Shown in pieces: positions 1 to 7,609 of a DNA stretch of 16,263 bases. The notes below the pieces were generated by a model. It ran no database searches and was not told the origin of the DNA. It saw only the letters and a program-made list of their open reading frames with translations. The translations under genes were made by a program, and so were the position numbers. Position 1 is the stretch's first letter; each line of letters begins with the position of its first letter. Origin of the DNA: CAYZEZ01 sp964477295 (GTDB taxonomy: Bacteria > Bacteroidota > Bacteroidia > Bacteroidales > SM23-62); NCBI GenBank assembly GCA_964477295.1, contig CAYZEZ010000089.1:1-16263 (forward strand), given 5' to 3'.

Positions 1-1
1 A

Positions 2-850
2 GATGTTTTCGGTTCATTTGGCGGATTCGGGGGCAGCCGCAGGCCATCCAGAACGGTGAATAAAGGCTCGAATCTCAGGGTCAAAGTCAAGGTAAACCTT
101 AAGGAGATTGCACACGGGACGGAGAGAAAAATAAAAGTAAAAAAATATGTCACCTGTAATACCTGCAGTGGTACGGGGGCACGTGGAGATTCCGGGTTTA
201 CTACCTGTTCCACCTGCCAGGGATCAGGCCAGGTAACAAGGATTTCCAACACATTCCTGGGACAGATGCAGACCACCTCTGCTTGTCCCACCTGCCATGG
301 TGAAGGAAAATTAATCAAGGAAAAATGTCTGGATTGCCACGGAGAAGGGATCGTTAACGGTGAAGAGATAATACCAATCAGCATTCCGGCCGGTGTTGGT
401 GAAGGCATGCAGATGACAATAAGCAATAAAGGCAATGCTGCACGCAGGGGTGGTATTAATGGCGACCTGCTTATTTTAATACAGGAAGAACAGCACTCTG
501 AGCTCATAAGGGATGGGAATGATTTATTATATAATCTTTTCGTCAGTGTACCTCAGGCAGTCCTGGGTGACACAGTTCAGGTACCCACGATTGACGGACA
601 GGTTAAAATTAAGGTCGAACCCGGCACCCAACCGGGAAAAATCCTAAGGCTGCGAAACAAGGGTTTACCCTCTGTTAATGGCTATGGGAAAGGTGACCTG
701 CTGGTAAGCATTAATGTCTGGATCCCGGACAACCTCAGCAAGGAAGAGCAGCAACTCATGGAGGATTTAAAGAAATCAAGCCGTTTCATGCCCGATCCGG
801 GCAACTCAGAAAAAAACATCTTTGACAGGATGAAAGGATATTTTAAATAA
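2..850 (+). CDS. dnaJ: Chaperone protein DnaJ (5' end outside window)
   Basis: Hsp40 co-chaperone that delivers unfolded proteins to DnaK and stimulates its ATPase in the cytoplasm. The open frame runs in from the window edge; the first in-window residues are a Gly/Phe-rich linker (DVFGSFGGFGG), so the J domain with its HPD motif lies upstream. A GTG at 56 is an internal codon, not the start. Four zinc-binding CxxCxGxG repeats follow (CNTCSGTG, CSTCQGSG, CPTCHGEG, CLDCHGEG), then the two beta-rich substrate-binding domains with the typical GDLLV pattern and a TAA at 848-850. The 282 visible residues match the expected C-terminal three quarters of a roughly 380-residue protein. The ABC ATPase gene starts 31 bp later on the same strand. 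The identity is not in doubt; only the N-terminus is unseen. Confidence 0.97.
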   Translation, partial: DVFGSFGGFGGSRRPSRTVNKGSNLRVKVKVNLKEIAHGTERKIKVKKYVTCNTCSGTGARGDSGFTTCSTCQGSGQVTRISNTFLGQMQTTSACPTCHGEGKLIKEKCLDCHGEGIVNGEEIIPISIPAGVGEGMQMTISNKGNAARRGGINGDLLILIQEEQHSELIRDGNDLLYNLFVSVPQAVLGDTVQVPTIDGQVKIKVEPGTQPGKILRLRNKGLPSVNGYGKGDLLVSINVWIPDNLSKEEQQLMEDLKKSSRFMPDPGNSEKNIFDRMKGYFK

Positions 851-881
851 CTTCACCCACTGATATCAAATCATTTTTTTT

Positions 882-1811
882 ATGGCATTATTTCAAGCCC
901 GGAATATAGTAAAGAAATTCGCTACACAGATTGCGCTTGATGACGTTTCAATCACTGTTCCGGAGGCTGGAATATATGGACTGCTCGGTCCTAATGGCGC
1001 AGGAAAAACCACCCTGCTGCGTATTATAAACCAGATTACCGCACCTGATTCGGGTGATCTTATATTCCAGGGACGAAAACTGGCTCCCAACGATACATAT
1101 AACATTGGTTACCTTCCCGAGGAAAGGGGTTTGTACAAAAAAATGAAAGTGGGTGAGCAGGCCATGTACCTGGCACAACTGAAAGGATTATCAAAAAAAG
1201 AGGCATCCGAAAGGCTGAAATACTGGTTTGCCAGGTTTGAGATCATGGCCTGGTGGAATAAGAAGGTAGAAGAGCTATCAAAGGGGATGCAACAAAAAGT
1301 CCAGTTCATAATAACCATCCTCCATAATCCCCGCCTGATGATTTTTGACGAGCCTTTCAGTGGATTCGATCCCATAAATACTGAGATGCTTAAGAAAGAA
1401 ATCCTGATCAAAAAAGAGGAAGGGGCTACCATCATTTTCTCTACCCATAATATGGAGTCGGTGGAAGAACTTTGCGATCATATCACTTTGATCGACAACG
1501 GTAAAAAGCTCATAGAAGGAGAAATAAACACTATCCGCCAGGAGTACCGGACCAATGTTTATGAGGTGGGATTTGCCGGTGATATTCAAAACATCCGTAA
1601 AGCGCTGAACAACAGGTTTAAAATATTTGATCAACAGGCTGAAAATGATATTACTAAAGTTAAAATCCAGGTCAACAGCCCAGAAGATAACAACGAGCTG
1701 ATTGCCCTGATTATCCCTGAAGTCAGGATCACATCCTTTAATGAAGTATTGCCCAGCATGAATGACATTTTTATCCGGGTAGTTAAAGAAGCACAGGCGG
1801 CAACCACCTAA
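882..1811 (+). CDS. ABC transporter ATP-binding protein (NatA-like)
   Basis: ATPase subunit of an ABC-2 type exporter, 309 residues, cytoplasmic and membrane-associated. Visible motifs in order are Walker A GPNGAGKTT (residues 36-44), the Q-loop region LPEERGLYKKM (78-88) typical of this subfamily, signature LSKGMQQK (132-139), Walker B RLMIFDEP (151-158) with D-loop SGFDP, and H-loop STHNM with His189. A C-terminal extension of about 95 residues resembles the DUF4162 tail of NatA-like ATPases. ATG at 882 is preceded by a run of T and no clear Shine-Dalgarno, as is common in Bacteroidetes. The permease gene follows after 14 bp, so the two very likely make one exporter. The family includes the Na+ exporter NatAB, but the substrate cannot be read from the sequence, so no symbol is given. 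Confidence 0.95.
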   Translation: MALFQARNIVKKFATQIALDDVSITVPEAGIYGLLGPNGAGKTTLLRIINQITAPDSGDLIFQGRKLAPNDTYNIGYLPEERGLYKKMKVGEQAMYLAQLKGLSKKEASERLKYWFARFEIMAWWNKKVEELSKGMQQKVQFIITILHNPRLMIFDEPFSGFDPINTEMLKKEILIKKEEGATIIFSTHNMESVEELCDHITLIDNGKKLIEGEINTIRQEYRTNVYEVGFAGDIQNIRKALNNRFKIFDQQAENDITKVKIQVNSPEDNNELIALIIPEVRITSFNEVLPSMNDIFIRVVKEAQAATT

Positions 1812-1825
1812 ATAATATTTGAGGC

Positions 1826-3169
1826 ATGAGGAAGATAAGACTCGTTATATTTCGCGAATACACCACCAGGGTCAGGAAGAGGTCCTTCATTATTATGTCG
1901 ATCCTGGGACCGGTGCTGTTTGCATCCCTCATGATCATTCCGGCCTGGCTGTCCAGTATGGAAGAAACAGAGGTCAGGAAGTTTGCTGTTATTGACAGTT
2001 CAAATGTATTTACAAACGTCATACCGGATGCCGAATACATGAAATTTGAATACCTTGACAATGTTCGCATCTCAGACCTGAAAAACAATTTTGACCAATT
2101 GGGGTACTATGGGATATTGTATATTGCTCCCATCGTTACTTATGATCCCAATTCCGTTGTTCTCTATTCCAGGAAACAACCCAGCTTTGGTACCAAGGAA
2201 TACATAAGCAATGCACTTGAGGACTACCTGCAGGATGAAAAGCTGAAAACGTATAACATTGAAAACCTTGATTCGATTTTAAAATCGGTTAAAACAACCG
2301 TGAATGTCAGGACAATAAAACTATCAGAAAGCGGGGAAGAGAAAGAGAGCAATACAGGAATTTCAATGGCACTGGGTTACATTAGTGGATTCCTGATGTA
2401 CCTTTTCCTGATTTTGCTGGGAACCCAGGTGATGCGAGGTGTGGTGGAAGAAAAAAACAACCGTATCGTGGAGATCATTATCTCCTCGCTCAAGCCGTTT
2501 CAGCTGATGATGGGTAAAATCATCGGGATCGCCCTGGTTGGGCTGACGCAGATCGCGATCTGGACCATTTCCACAATTATCCTGGTTTCCATTGCACAGT
2601 CGATTATTTTTCCTGAATTAAATCTCACACCTACAGAGCAGGTGGTTGCGCAGGATGTGATGACTTCACAGCCGGTTCAGGATGCCCCTTCCGGAAGCGC
2701 TGAAATGGCAGAATTAAAAACTGCCCTTTCCACGCTCAAGAACATCAATTTTACCGTGATGGTGGGATCCTTCCTGTTTTATTTCCTTGGAGGATTTCTA
2801 CTGTATTCAGCAATGTTTGCCGCCGTGGGAGCTGCCATAAATGAGGAAACAGAAACGCAGCAATTCGTTTTACCCATCTTACTGCCGTTAATCCTATCCA
2901 TAATTATCCTGTTCAGCATAACCAATACACCGGAAAGTCCTGTTGCCTTCTGGTTCTCCATGATACCTTTCACCTCTCCCATTATCATGATGGCCAGAAT
3001 ACCGTTTGGAGTTCCCATTCAGGAAGTTCTTCTTTCGGGTGCCATACTGATCGGTTCCTTTATAGGAATGGTCTGGCTGGCTGGGAAGATCTACCGGACA
3101 GGGATATTGATGTATGGGAAGAAGGTCAGTTACAAGGAGATGTGGAAATGGGTTCGATATAAAGGATAA
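1826..3169 (+). CDS. ABC-2 type transporter permease (NatB-like)
   Basis: Membrane subunit partnering the ATPase encoded just upstream, 447 residues. The architecture is that of ABC2_membrane_3 proteins: one N-terminal membrane helix (about residues 20-41), an extracytoplasmic domain (about 45-175), then a C-terminal membrane block with helices near 180-203, 228-260, 309-336, 346-366, 372-392 and 399-422. The conserved stretch after the second helix, GVVEEKNNRIVEIIISSLKP (205-224) followed by QLMMGKI, is characteristic of the family. A roughly 40-residue hydrophilic, Gln/Thr/Pro-containing loop (about 263-305) interrupts the membrane block. ATG at 1826 follows a GAGG at 1821-1824, closer than ideal for a ribosome site. 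The response-regulator start codon lies 10 bp after the stop, suggesting cotranscription. Substrate unknown. Confidence 0.93.
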   Translation: MRKIRLVIFREYTTRVRKRSFIIMSILGPVLFASLMIIPAWLSSMEETEVRKFAVIDSSNVFTNVIPDAEYMKFEYLDNVRISDLKNNFDQLGYYGILYIAPIVTYDPNSVVLYSRKQPSFGTKEYISNALEDYLQDEKLKTYNIENLDSILKSVKTTVNVRTIKLSESGEEKESNTGISMALGYISGFLMYLFLILLGTQVMRGVVEEKNNRIVEIIISSLKPFQLMMGKIIGIALVGLTQIAIWTISTIILVSIAQSIIFPELNLTPTEQVVAQDVMTSQPVQDAPSGSAEMAELKTALSTLKNINFTVMVGSFLFYFLGGFLLYSAMFAAVGAAINEETETQQFVLPILLPLILSIIILFSITNTPESPVAFWFSMIPFTSPIIMMARIPFGVPIQEVLLSGAILIGSFIGMVWLAGKIYRTGILMYGKKVSYKEMWKWVRYKG

Positions 3170-3179
3170 ATTATATCAT

Positions 3180-4346
3180 ATGGCTAAGATACTTGTTATT
3201 GATGACGAAAAGAGTATTCGCAGTACGCTGAAAGATATCCTCGAGCATGAGGGATTTGAGGTTGATGTTGCACCCGATGGTACCGAGGCCCTGGAGCTTA
3301 TCCCGAAAAATCCCTACGATGTAGTGCTTTGTGATATAAAAATGCCTGAAATGGATGGCATTGAAGTGCTTGAAAAAATCCAGCAGATGAAAGCCGATCT
3401 CCCGGTTATCATGATCTCCGGTCACGGCACCATTGATACTGCTGTAGATGCCATTAAAAAGGGCGCGTTCGACTTTGTGGAAAAGCCACCCGATCTGAAC
3501 AGGCTGCTGATCACCATCCGCAACGCCATGGACAAATCCACACTCATTACAGAGACCAAGGTACTGAAACGAAAGGTGAGCAAGGTATACGATATGGTGG
3601 GAGAATCTAAATCCATGTTAGGGGTAAAGGAGATGATAGACCGTGTGGCGGGTACTGATGCCCGTGTACTGATAACAGGGCAAAACGGAACAGGCAAAGA
3701 GCTTGTAGCACGCTGGTTACATCAAAAAAGCGAACGGGCCGATCAACCTTTCATCGAAGTTAATTGCGCCGCGATACCTTCAGAACTTATTGAAAGTGAA
3801 CTTTTTGGTCATGAAAAAGGAGCATTCACCTCAGCCCATAAGCAACGCAAGGGAAAATTTGAGCAGGCCATCGGAGGCACTCTTTTCCTCGATGAGATAG
3901 GCGACATGAGCCTTTCGGCGCAATCCAAGGTCCTGAGGGCCCTCCAGGAGAACAGGATCTCCCCTGTCGGCAGCGACAAGTTCGTCGATGTGGATGTCCG
4001 CATCATTGCGGCCACCAATAAAGACCTGAAGGAAGAGATCAAAAAAAACAATTTCCGCGAGGACCTGTATCACAGGATTAGTGTAATCCTTATCAATGTA
4101 CCCCCACTGAAAGAGCGAAGTGGCGACATACCTGTCCTGGCCGAACATTTCAATGAATTGATCTGCAATGAATATGGGATGGCAAAGAAAAAGATCACAA
4201 CCGGAGCCATCGATGAACTTAAAAAGATCACCTGGACGGGAAACATCAGGGAGTTCAGGAATGTGCTTGAGCGATTGATCATCCTGTGTGATAAAGAGAT
4301 AACGGACAAGGATGTAATCGCATTTGCACAGCCTATATCGAAATAA
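3180..4346 (+). CDS. NtrC-family sigma-54 response regulator lacking the DNA-binding domain
   Basis: Two-component response regulator with a sigma-54 activator AAA+ domain, 388 residues from ATG at 3180. The open frame reaches back to 3114, but that part overlaps the permease gene and MAKILVIDDE is a textbook receiver start. Receiver: acidic pair D8-D9, phosphoacceptor D52 (LCDIKMPE), S80, K102. AAA+ domain: Walker A GQNGTGKE (167-174), sigma-54 contact loop GAFTSA (214-219, Ser where the consensus GAFTGA has Gly), Walker B TLFLDEIGDM (234-243), FREDLYHR arginine-finger region, and sensor II WTGNIREFRNV with Thr for the usual Pro. The protein stops about 19 residues after the sensor II helix (ILCDKEITDKDVIAFAQPIS K) at TAA 4344-4346, so no Fis-type helix-turn-helix is present. 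No histidine kinase gene is adjacent in the window. It may activate from solution, as proposed for domain-lacking relatives such as FlgR and CtcC. Confidence 0.93.
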   Translation: MAKILVIDDEKSIRSTLKDILEHEGFEVDVAPDGTEALELIPKNPYDVVLCDIKMPEMDGIEVLEKIQQMKADLPVIMISGHGTIDTAVDAIKKGAFDFVEKPPDLNRLLITIRNAMDKSTLITETKVLKRKVSKVYDMVGESKSMLGVKEMIDRVAGTDARVLITGQNGTGKELVARWLHQKSERADQPFIEVNCAAIPSELIESELFGHEKGAFTSAHKQRKGKFEQAIGGTLFLDEIGDMSLSAQSKVLRALQENRISPVGSDKFVDVDVRIIAATNKDLKEEIKKNNFREDLYHRISVILINVPPLKERSGDIPVLAEHFNELICNEYGMAKKKITTGAIDELKKITWTGNIREFRNVLERLIILCDKEITDKDVIAFAQPISK

Positions 4347-4365
4347 TACTTTGTCGGGTAGTCAT

Positions 4366-4404
4366 CCCGAACTTGCCTGCCCCGCCGCAGGTCAGGGTTT
4401 CGGG
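4366..4404. repeat. REP-like intergenic palindrome
   Basis: An imperfect palindrome begins 19 bp after the regulator stop codon. The outer arms are CCCGAA (4366-4371) and TTCGGG (4399-4404); the inner arms are CCTGC (4376-4380) and GCAGG (4387-4391) around a CCCGCC loop. The core resembles short dispersed intergenic elements with a CATCCCGAACTTG-like core that I recall from Bacteroidetes genomes. No T-tract follows, so it is not a canonical intrinsic terminator, though it could still stabilise or end the upstream transcript. Confidence 0.6.
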
Positions 4405-4420
4405 AATTGACAGATGCTGA

Positions 4421-4464
4421 TCCCGAGCAATCCCCGAGCAATCCCCGAGCAATCCCCGAGCAAT
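4421..4464. repeat. Tandem 11-bp repeat, four copies
   Basis: Four head-to-tail copies of CCCCGAGCAAT at 4421-4431 (first base T instead of C), 4432-4442, 4443-4453 and 4454-4464, identical apart from that base. The unit length is not a multiple of three. The last copy runs into TCGGGG, giving a perfect hairpin CCCCGA-GCAA-TCGGGG (4454-4469) with a GNRA-type tetraloop. The first copy can instead pair with the upstream TCGGGA (4400-4405). Confidence 0.9.
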
Positions 4465-4470
4465 CGGGGC

Positions 4471-4550
4471 ACGGCGGGACACGGCGGGGCACGGCGGGAC
4501 ACGGCGGGACACGGCGGGACACGGCGGGACACGGTTGGACACGGTTGGAC
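4471..4550. repeat. Tandem 10-bp GC-rich repeat, eight copies
   Basis: Eight contiguous copies of the unit ACGGCGGGAC. Copies 1, 3, 4, 5 and 6 are exact, copy 2 (4481-4490) has ACGGCGGGGC, and copies 7-8 (4531-4550) have ACGGTTGGAC. A partial unit CGGGGC (4465-4470) joins it to the 11-bp array. The period is close to one DNA helical turn. The array ends 19 bp before the AMP nucleosidase ATG and so occupies the place of that gene's promoter or leader. The purine/pyrimidine skew between strands leaves long open frames on both strands that are not real genes. Confidence 0.93.
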
Positions 4551-4569
4551 AGCATGACATATTTACAAT

Positions 4570-5340
4570 ATGATATCAAAGGAAGATATAGTAAAGAACT
4601 GGCTTCAGCGTTATACAGGTGAAGAGCTGGAGCGATTCGGCGAGTATATATTATTGACCAATTTTGATAACTACCTGGATCTGTTTGCCAAAATGAACCA
4701 GGTTCCCATTGTTGGTGATTCCGATCGAATGCCCTGTGTCACTTACGATGGCATTACTGTGATTAATTTTGGTATGGGCAGTGCCAATGCCGCAACAATC
4801 ATGGACCTGCTGAGCGCCATTCATCCGAAAGCAGTGCTGTTTCTCGGCAAGTGCGGAGGATTGAAGAAGAAAAACCAGGTTGGTGACCTGATCCTCCCTA
4901 TTGCCGCTATACGTGCCGAAGGTACTTCCAATGACTATCTTCCTCCGGGAGTGCCCGCACTGCCGGCTTTCAGCCTTCAGAGGGCTGTCTCATCAACCAT
5001 CCGTGATTTCAAACGCGATTACTGGTCGGGAACTGTCTTTACAACCAACAGAAGGGTATGGGAACATGATAAAGAATTCAAAAAATATTTACGGCAAACA
5101 CGTTCTATGGCTATTGACATGGAGACTGCTACTATTTTTACGGTTGGTTTTGCCAATAAGATCCCAACCGGGGCATTACTGCTTGTTTCAGACCAGCCAA
5201 TGATCTCATCGGGTATAAAAACGCTGAAAAGTGATCGTACCGTAACGGAAAAGTTTGTGGATGTTCACCTGAAAATCGGAATCGAATCCCTGAGAGTACT
5301 GCGTGACAACAAACAATCCGTTAAGCATCTGAGATGGTGA
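4570..5340 (+). CDS. amn: AMP nucleosidase (AMN-like, short Bacteroidetes type)
   Basis: Cytoplasmic enzyme of the nucleoside phosphorylase/PNP_UDP_1 fold that hydrolyses AMP to adenine and ribose 5-phosphate in purine salvage. It has 256 residues, the size of the short AMN-like form, which lacks the extra N-terminal domain of the E. coli enzyme (about 480 residues). Visible family features are the Gly-rich FLGKCGGLKK (about 93-102), VGDLILPIAAIRAEGTSNDY following it, the purine-site region AIDMETATIF, and the base-binding acidic SDQP. ATG at 4570 starts MISKEDIVKNWLQRY; no Shine-Dalgarno is visible, and the 10-bp repeat array ends 19 bp upstream. The gene is convergent with the CotH-type gene beginning at 5376. 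Assignment to AMP rather than another nucleoside rests on family resemblance; the symbol is used in that sense. Confidence 0.88.
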   Translation: MISKEDIVKNWLQRYTGEELERFGEYILLTNFDNYLDLFAKMNQVPIVGDSDRMPCVTYDGITVINFGMGSANAATIMDLLSAIHPKAVLFLGKCGGLKKKNQVGDLILPIAAIRAEGTSNDYLPPGVPALPAFSLQRAVSSTIRDFKRDYWSGTVFTTNRRVWEHDKEFKKYLRQTRSMAIDMETATIFTVGFANKIPTGALLLVSDQPMISSGIKTLKSDRTVTEKFVDVHLKIGIESLRVLRDNKQSVKHLRW

Positions 5341-5375
5341 TCCGGAGACCACAGGAAAAGTTTCCCGGACCATTG

Positions 5376-6917
5376 TCATTTGAATTGCTCATCCAGATAA
5401 GAGATGCGGTTGTTGATCCATTCTGTAATATATTCGTATTCTGCATCCAGATCGATCCGGATATCCTCCCACCTTGCATTCTCCCGGTCAATGGCTCCAC
5501 TACCCTTCAACATCCGGTAATAATCATTAATTGGATCTAATAATACTTCCTCGGAAAAGTTACCTGTTCTTAATTCTGACCATTGGATTTTCAGGTTTCC
5601 CTTAAAGTTATCTGCATCAGTTTTAATCAATCTTTCAAACAGGTGATTAGAAATAACTGCTGTAGGATCTATCCTGTCTCCTTCCCATGAAATTCCCCAG
5701 GTAGCCTCGATATCCCAGGGCATGAAAAAGAAAGGAGACCCATCTGTATATCTTGAAAGGTAAATATTCTTTCCATAGTTATCACTTGCCAGTAAAAGGT
5801 TTAAAAACAGATAATAATGAATAGCATTATCCAGATCCATAAACGATCCTATCTGGTTTTCAAATTCTTCATCCTCACTAAAAACGACAAACTGCCGCAG
5901 TTCATCGAGAGATTCCCACCCTGTAAAATCTTTTGGGTAGATCAATTCCCAACCATCCCAGATATAGTCTTCAGGGGGTTCAGAATGATATTTTTCAAAA
6001 GTGGTGGATCCATCAGACCACTTAATGGCTTTATATATTACACCCCCCTGCTCATTCTGATCATTAGCAAAGCAGAGTAATCTCTTACTCATTTTTTCAT
6101 TTAAACAATAGAGACCATGATACCTGTTGTTTAGAAATAGCTCTACATACCTGCAGTGAATGCCTGGAAAAACATGTGGCTTCATATCCTCCTTCGGGGT
6201 GTTGCTTATTTTCTCCCATAATTCGAAGGAAATCTTATTTCGCATCCGGAGATCATCAATGAACATGGCATCCAGTATCCAGTCCTCACATGGCCGCATC
6301 CCAAGCAAGGCGTAACTATAGTCTTCTCCTTCCATGTTTTTCCACAATTCAAAGCCGAAAGATTTCTTATCATATTGCTGTGAAGTGCCTCCGCGAATTT
6401 CAATTCCTGCAAATGTATTAAATGAGGTTATCAGGTTATCCGGATTGTGTTCATCATAACTCTGCAATGAAATGCGGGAAAGAATCTTAGGCTCGTCCGG
6501 AATTTGTTCAGAGGTCATGATCTGCATCAGGGGAAGCGATGAAAAGACCAACTGGAATGTATCTGACTGGTGGTCCATACCGCCGGCTACGATCTGGTAC
6601 GGATGGTTTACCATTACCTCACCCAATTCATTAACCTGGTTATTGATAAGATCCCTGCCTTCGAATTGGATGGAACTATAATAGTTAAAATGAATATCCG
6701 GAGCAAAAAAATTCAGCGTATCCATACTAAGTGTGAACATGATGATCCGGTCAGCAACATCAACAAATCCATCTGCCCCGTTGATCCTGAGAACCACGGA
6801 ATCCTTGTTCACCTGGTTATCAACAGGAATGATTTGCTCCTTAAAACAGCCATGGCTAATCATAAGCATAATCATTCCGGCAAGAATGCCTTTCCATATT
6901 TTCCCGGACCAGTTCAC
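5376..6917 (-). CDS. CotH kinase family protein, probable lipoprotein (second CotH of cassette)
   Basis: 513-residue member of the CotH family, atypical protein kinases first known from Bacillus spore coats and common as secreted or lipid-anchored proteins in Bacteroidetes. The N-terminus MNWSGKIWKGILAGMIMLMI is a signal peptide; Cys24 (ISHGC) may be a lipidation site, though the lipobox is not ideal. Residues about 40-150 form an extra N-terminal beta-rich region. CotH motifs follow: IEIRGGTSQQYDKKSFGFEL (172-191), NNRYHGLYCLNEKM (263-276), NLLLASDNYGKNIYLSRY (373-390) with the likely catalytic Asp/Asn, and FFFMPWDIEATWG (396-408) with the PWD metal-binding motif. The start is GTG at 6915-6917, directly abutting the TAG of the DUF2490 gene, which implies translational coupling. 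It is the last gene of the four-gene cassette. The phosphorylation target is unknown. Confidence 0.88.
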   Translation of the reverse strand: MNWSGKIWKGILAGMIMLMISHGCFKEQIIPVDNQVNKDSVVLRINGADGFVDVADRIIMFTLSMDTLNFFAPDIHFNYYSSIQFEGRDLINNQVNELGEVMVNHPYQIVAGGMDHQSDTFQLVFSSLPLMQIMTSEQIPDEPKILSRISLQSYDEHNPDNLITSFNTFAGIEIRGGTSQQYDKKSFGFELWKNMEGEDYSYALLGMRPCEDWILDAMFIDDLRMRNKISFELWEKISNTPKEDMKPHVFPGIHCRYVELFLNNRYHGLYCLNEKMSKRLLCFANDQNEQGGVIYKAIKWSDGSTTFEKYHSEPPEDYIWDGWELIYPKDFTGWESLDELRQFVVFSEDEEFENQIGSFMDLDNAIHYYLFLNLLLASDNYGKNIYLSRYTDGSPFFFMPWDIEATWGISWEGDRIDPTAVISNHLFERLIKTDADNFKGNLKIQWSELRTGNFSEEVLLDPINDYYRMLKGSGAIDRENARWEDIRIDLDAEYEYITEWINNRISYLDEQFK

Positions 6918-7607
6918 CTAAAATTCATATGTATAATTAATCCTGATCAGAAAGCCATAATAGGGTACCGTACTGTTAAGTTCCCTGTCAAATCCATAGG
7001 CGAATTTAAATTCCCCTATCTTTTTCTGTTTATAGCTAATACCTGCTGTTGCACGGAACCAATGCCACTCCGGATACTGATATAATTCATGAAGCTGGAA
7101 GATTTCGGCAGATAAAAAAGGCTCAACTTTCTTAAAATCATTGTATTGAATGACAATTCTGTGTCTGAAGTATTTTTCATAAGGTTCGGTTCTGCTCAAC
7201 AGGTACATGCTTTCAACCCCTTTCTGGTATCTCAGGCGGTAATTTGCGGTTATGAAATTAATCTTTCCTTTGTAGTTCAAATCGAAATTATACCGGCTCC
7301 TGTTTTCATACAAACCATCAGATTTCCTGTTTCTAATATACCTGTATTTGCCTTCCAGTGCGAAATTCCTGGTTATTCTGTATCTTAATCCTGCCTGCGT
7401 AAAATAGTTATTGATCTCTGAAATGTTCTTCCTGAATCGAAACTCCTGTTTCAGAGAGACTTTCCAGTTCTTCAGGAATGATTTCTCAAGCTCCACACCG
7501 GTCCATAGCTCCAAATCCCGGACTGTTTTTGTTTCCTGCGCCATAGCAGGATTGAGATTGGTTAATAAAACCAATATGACAGGTAAAGTATAAATTTGAA
7601 ATTTCAC
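6918..7607 (-). CDS. DUF2490 family outer-membrane beta-barrel protein
   Basis: 229-residue exported protein. A signal peptide covers residues 1-23 with probable cleavage after AMA, before Gln24. The rest is an alternation of short amphipathic beta strands with many aromatic and basic residues (FRFRKN, YRYIRNRKS, RSRYNFDLNY, TANYRLRYQ), ending in INYTYEF, a terminal aromatic strand typical of outer-membrane barrels. This pattern and length fit DUF2490, a family of unknown function frequent in Bacteroidetes. The start is GTG at 7605-7607; the signal peptide begins right there, which supports it. The CotH gene follows with zero spacing (TAG then GTG). The 116-bp gap upstream carries competing inverted repeats. 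It probably sits in the outer membrane beside the cassette's lipoproteins; whether it is a pore or an anchor cannot be said. Confidence 0.8.
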   Translation of the reverse strand: MKFQIYTLPVILVLLTNLNPAMAQETKTVRDLELWTGVELEKSFLKNWKVSLKQEFRFRKNISEINNYFTQAGLRYRITRNFALEGKYRYIRNRKSDGLYENRSRYNFDLNYKGKINFITANYRLRYQKGVESMYLLSRTEPYEKYFRHRIVIQYNDFKKVEPFLSAEIFQLHELYQYPEWHWFRATAGISYKQKKIGEFKFAYGFDRELNSTVPYYGFLIRINYTYEF

Positions 7608-7609
7608 GA

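Noticed and set aside
3114..3179. Longer N-terminus for the response regulator
   Set aside because: The extra 22 codons overlap the end of the permease gene and precede a standard receiver start (MAKILVIDDE) at 3180.
4421..4550. CRISPR array
   Set aside because: The units are 10-11 bp, directly abutting with no spacers; it is a plain tandem repeat and no cas gene is present.
4070..4579. Minus-strand open frame of 169 codons with a Pro/Cys-rich repeat (VPPCPAVSRR)
   Set aside because: It is a reading of the 10-bp DNA repeat plus antisense of the regulator gene. Three 10-bp units make ten codons, so any frame through the array stays open. No homology or start context supports it.
4407..4622. 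Plus-strand open frame of 71 codons through the repeats
   Set aside because: Same repeat artefact; it overlaps the AMP nucleosidase start in another frame and has no recognisable protein content outside the array.
5341..5375. Bidirectional terminator between the convergent genes
   Set aside because: TCCGG (5341-5345) and CCGGA (5365-5369) could pair, but the stem is only 5 bp, conflicts with an inner GGAAA/TTTCC pairing with too small a loop, and lacks a clear T-tract on either strand.
6570..7085. Plus-strand open frame of 171 codons
   Set aside because: Antisense to the CotH and DUF2490 genes, which have signal peptides and family motifs on the other strand.
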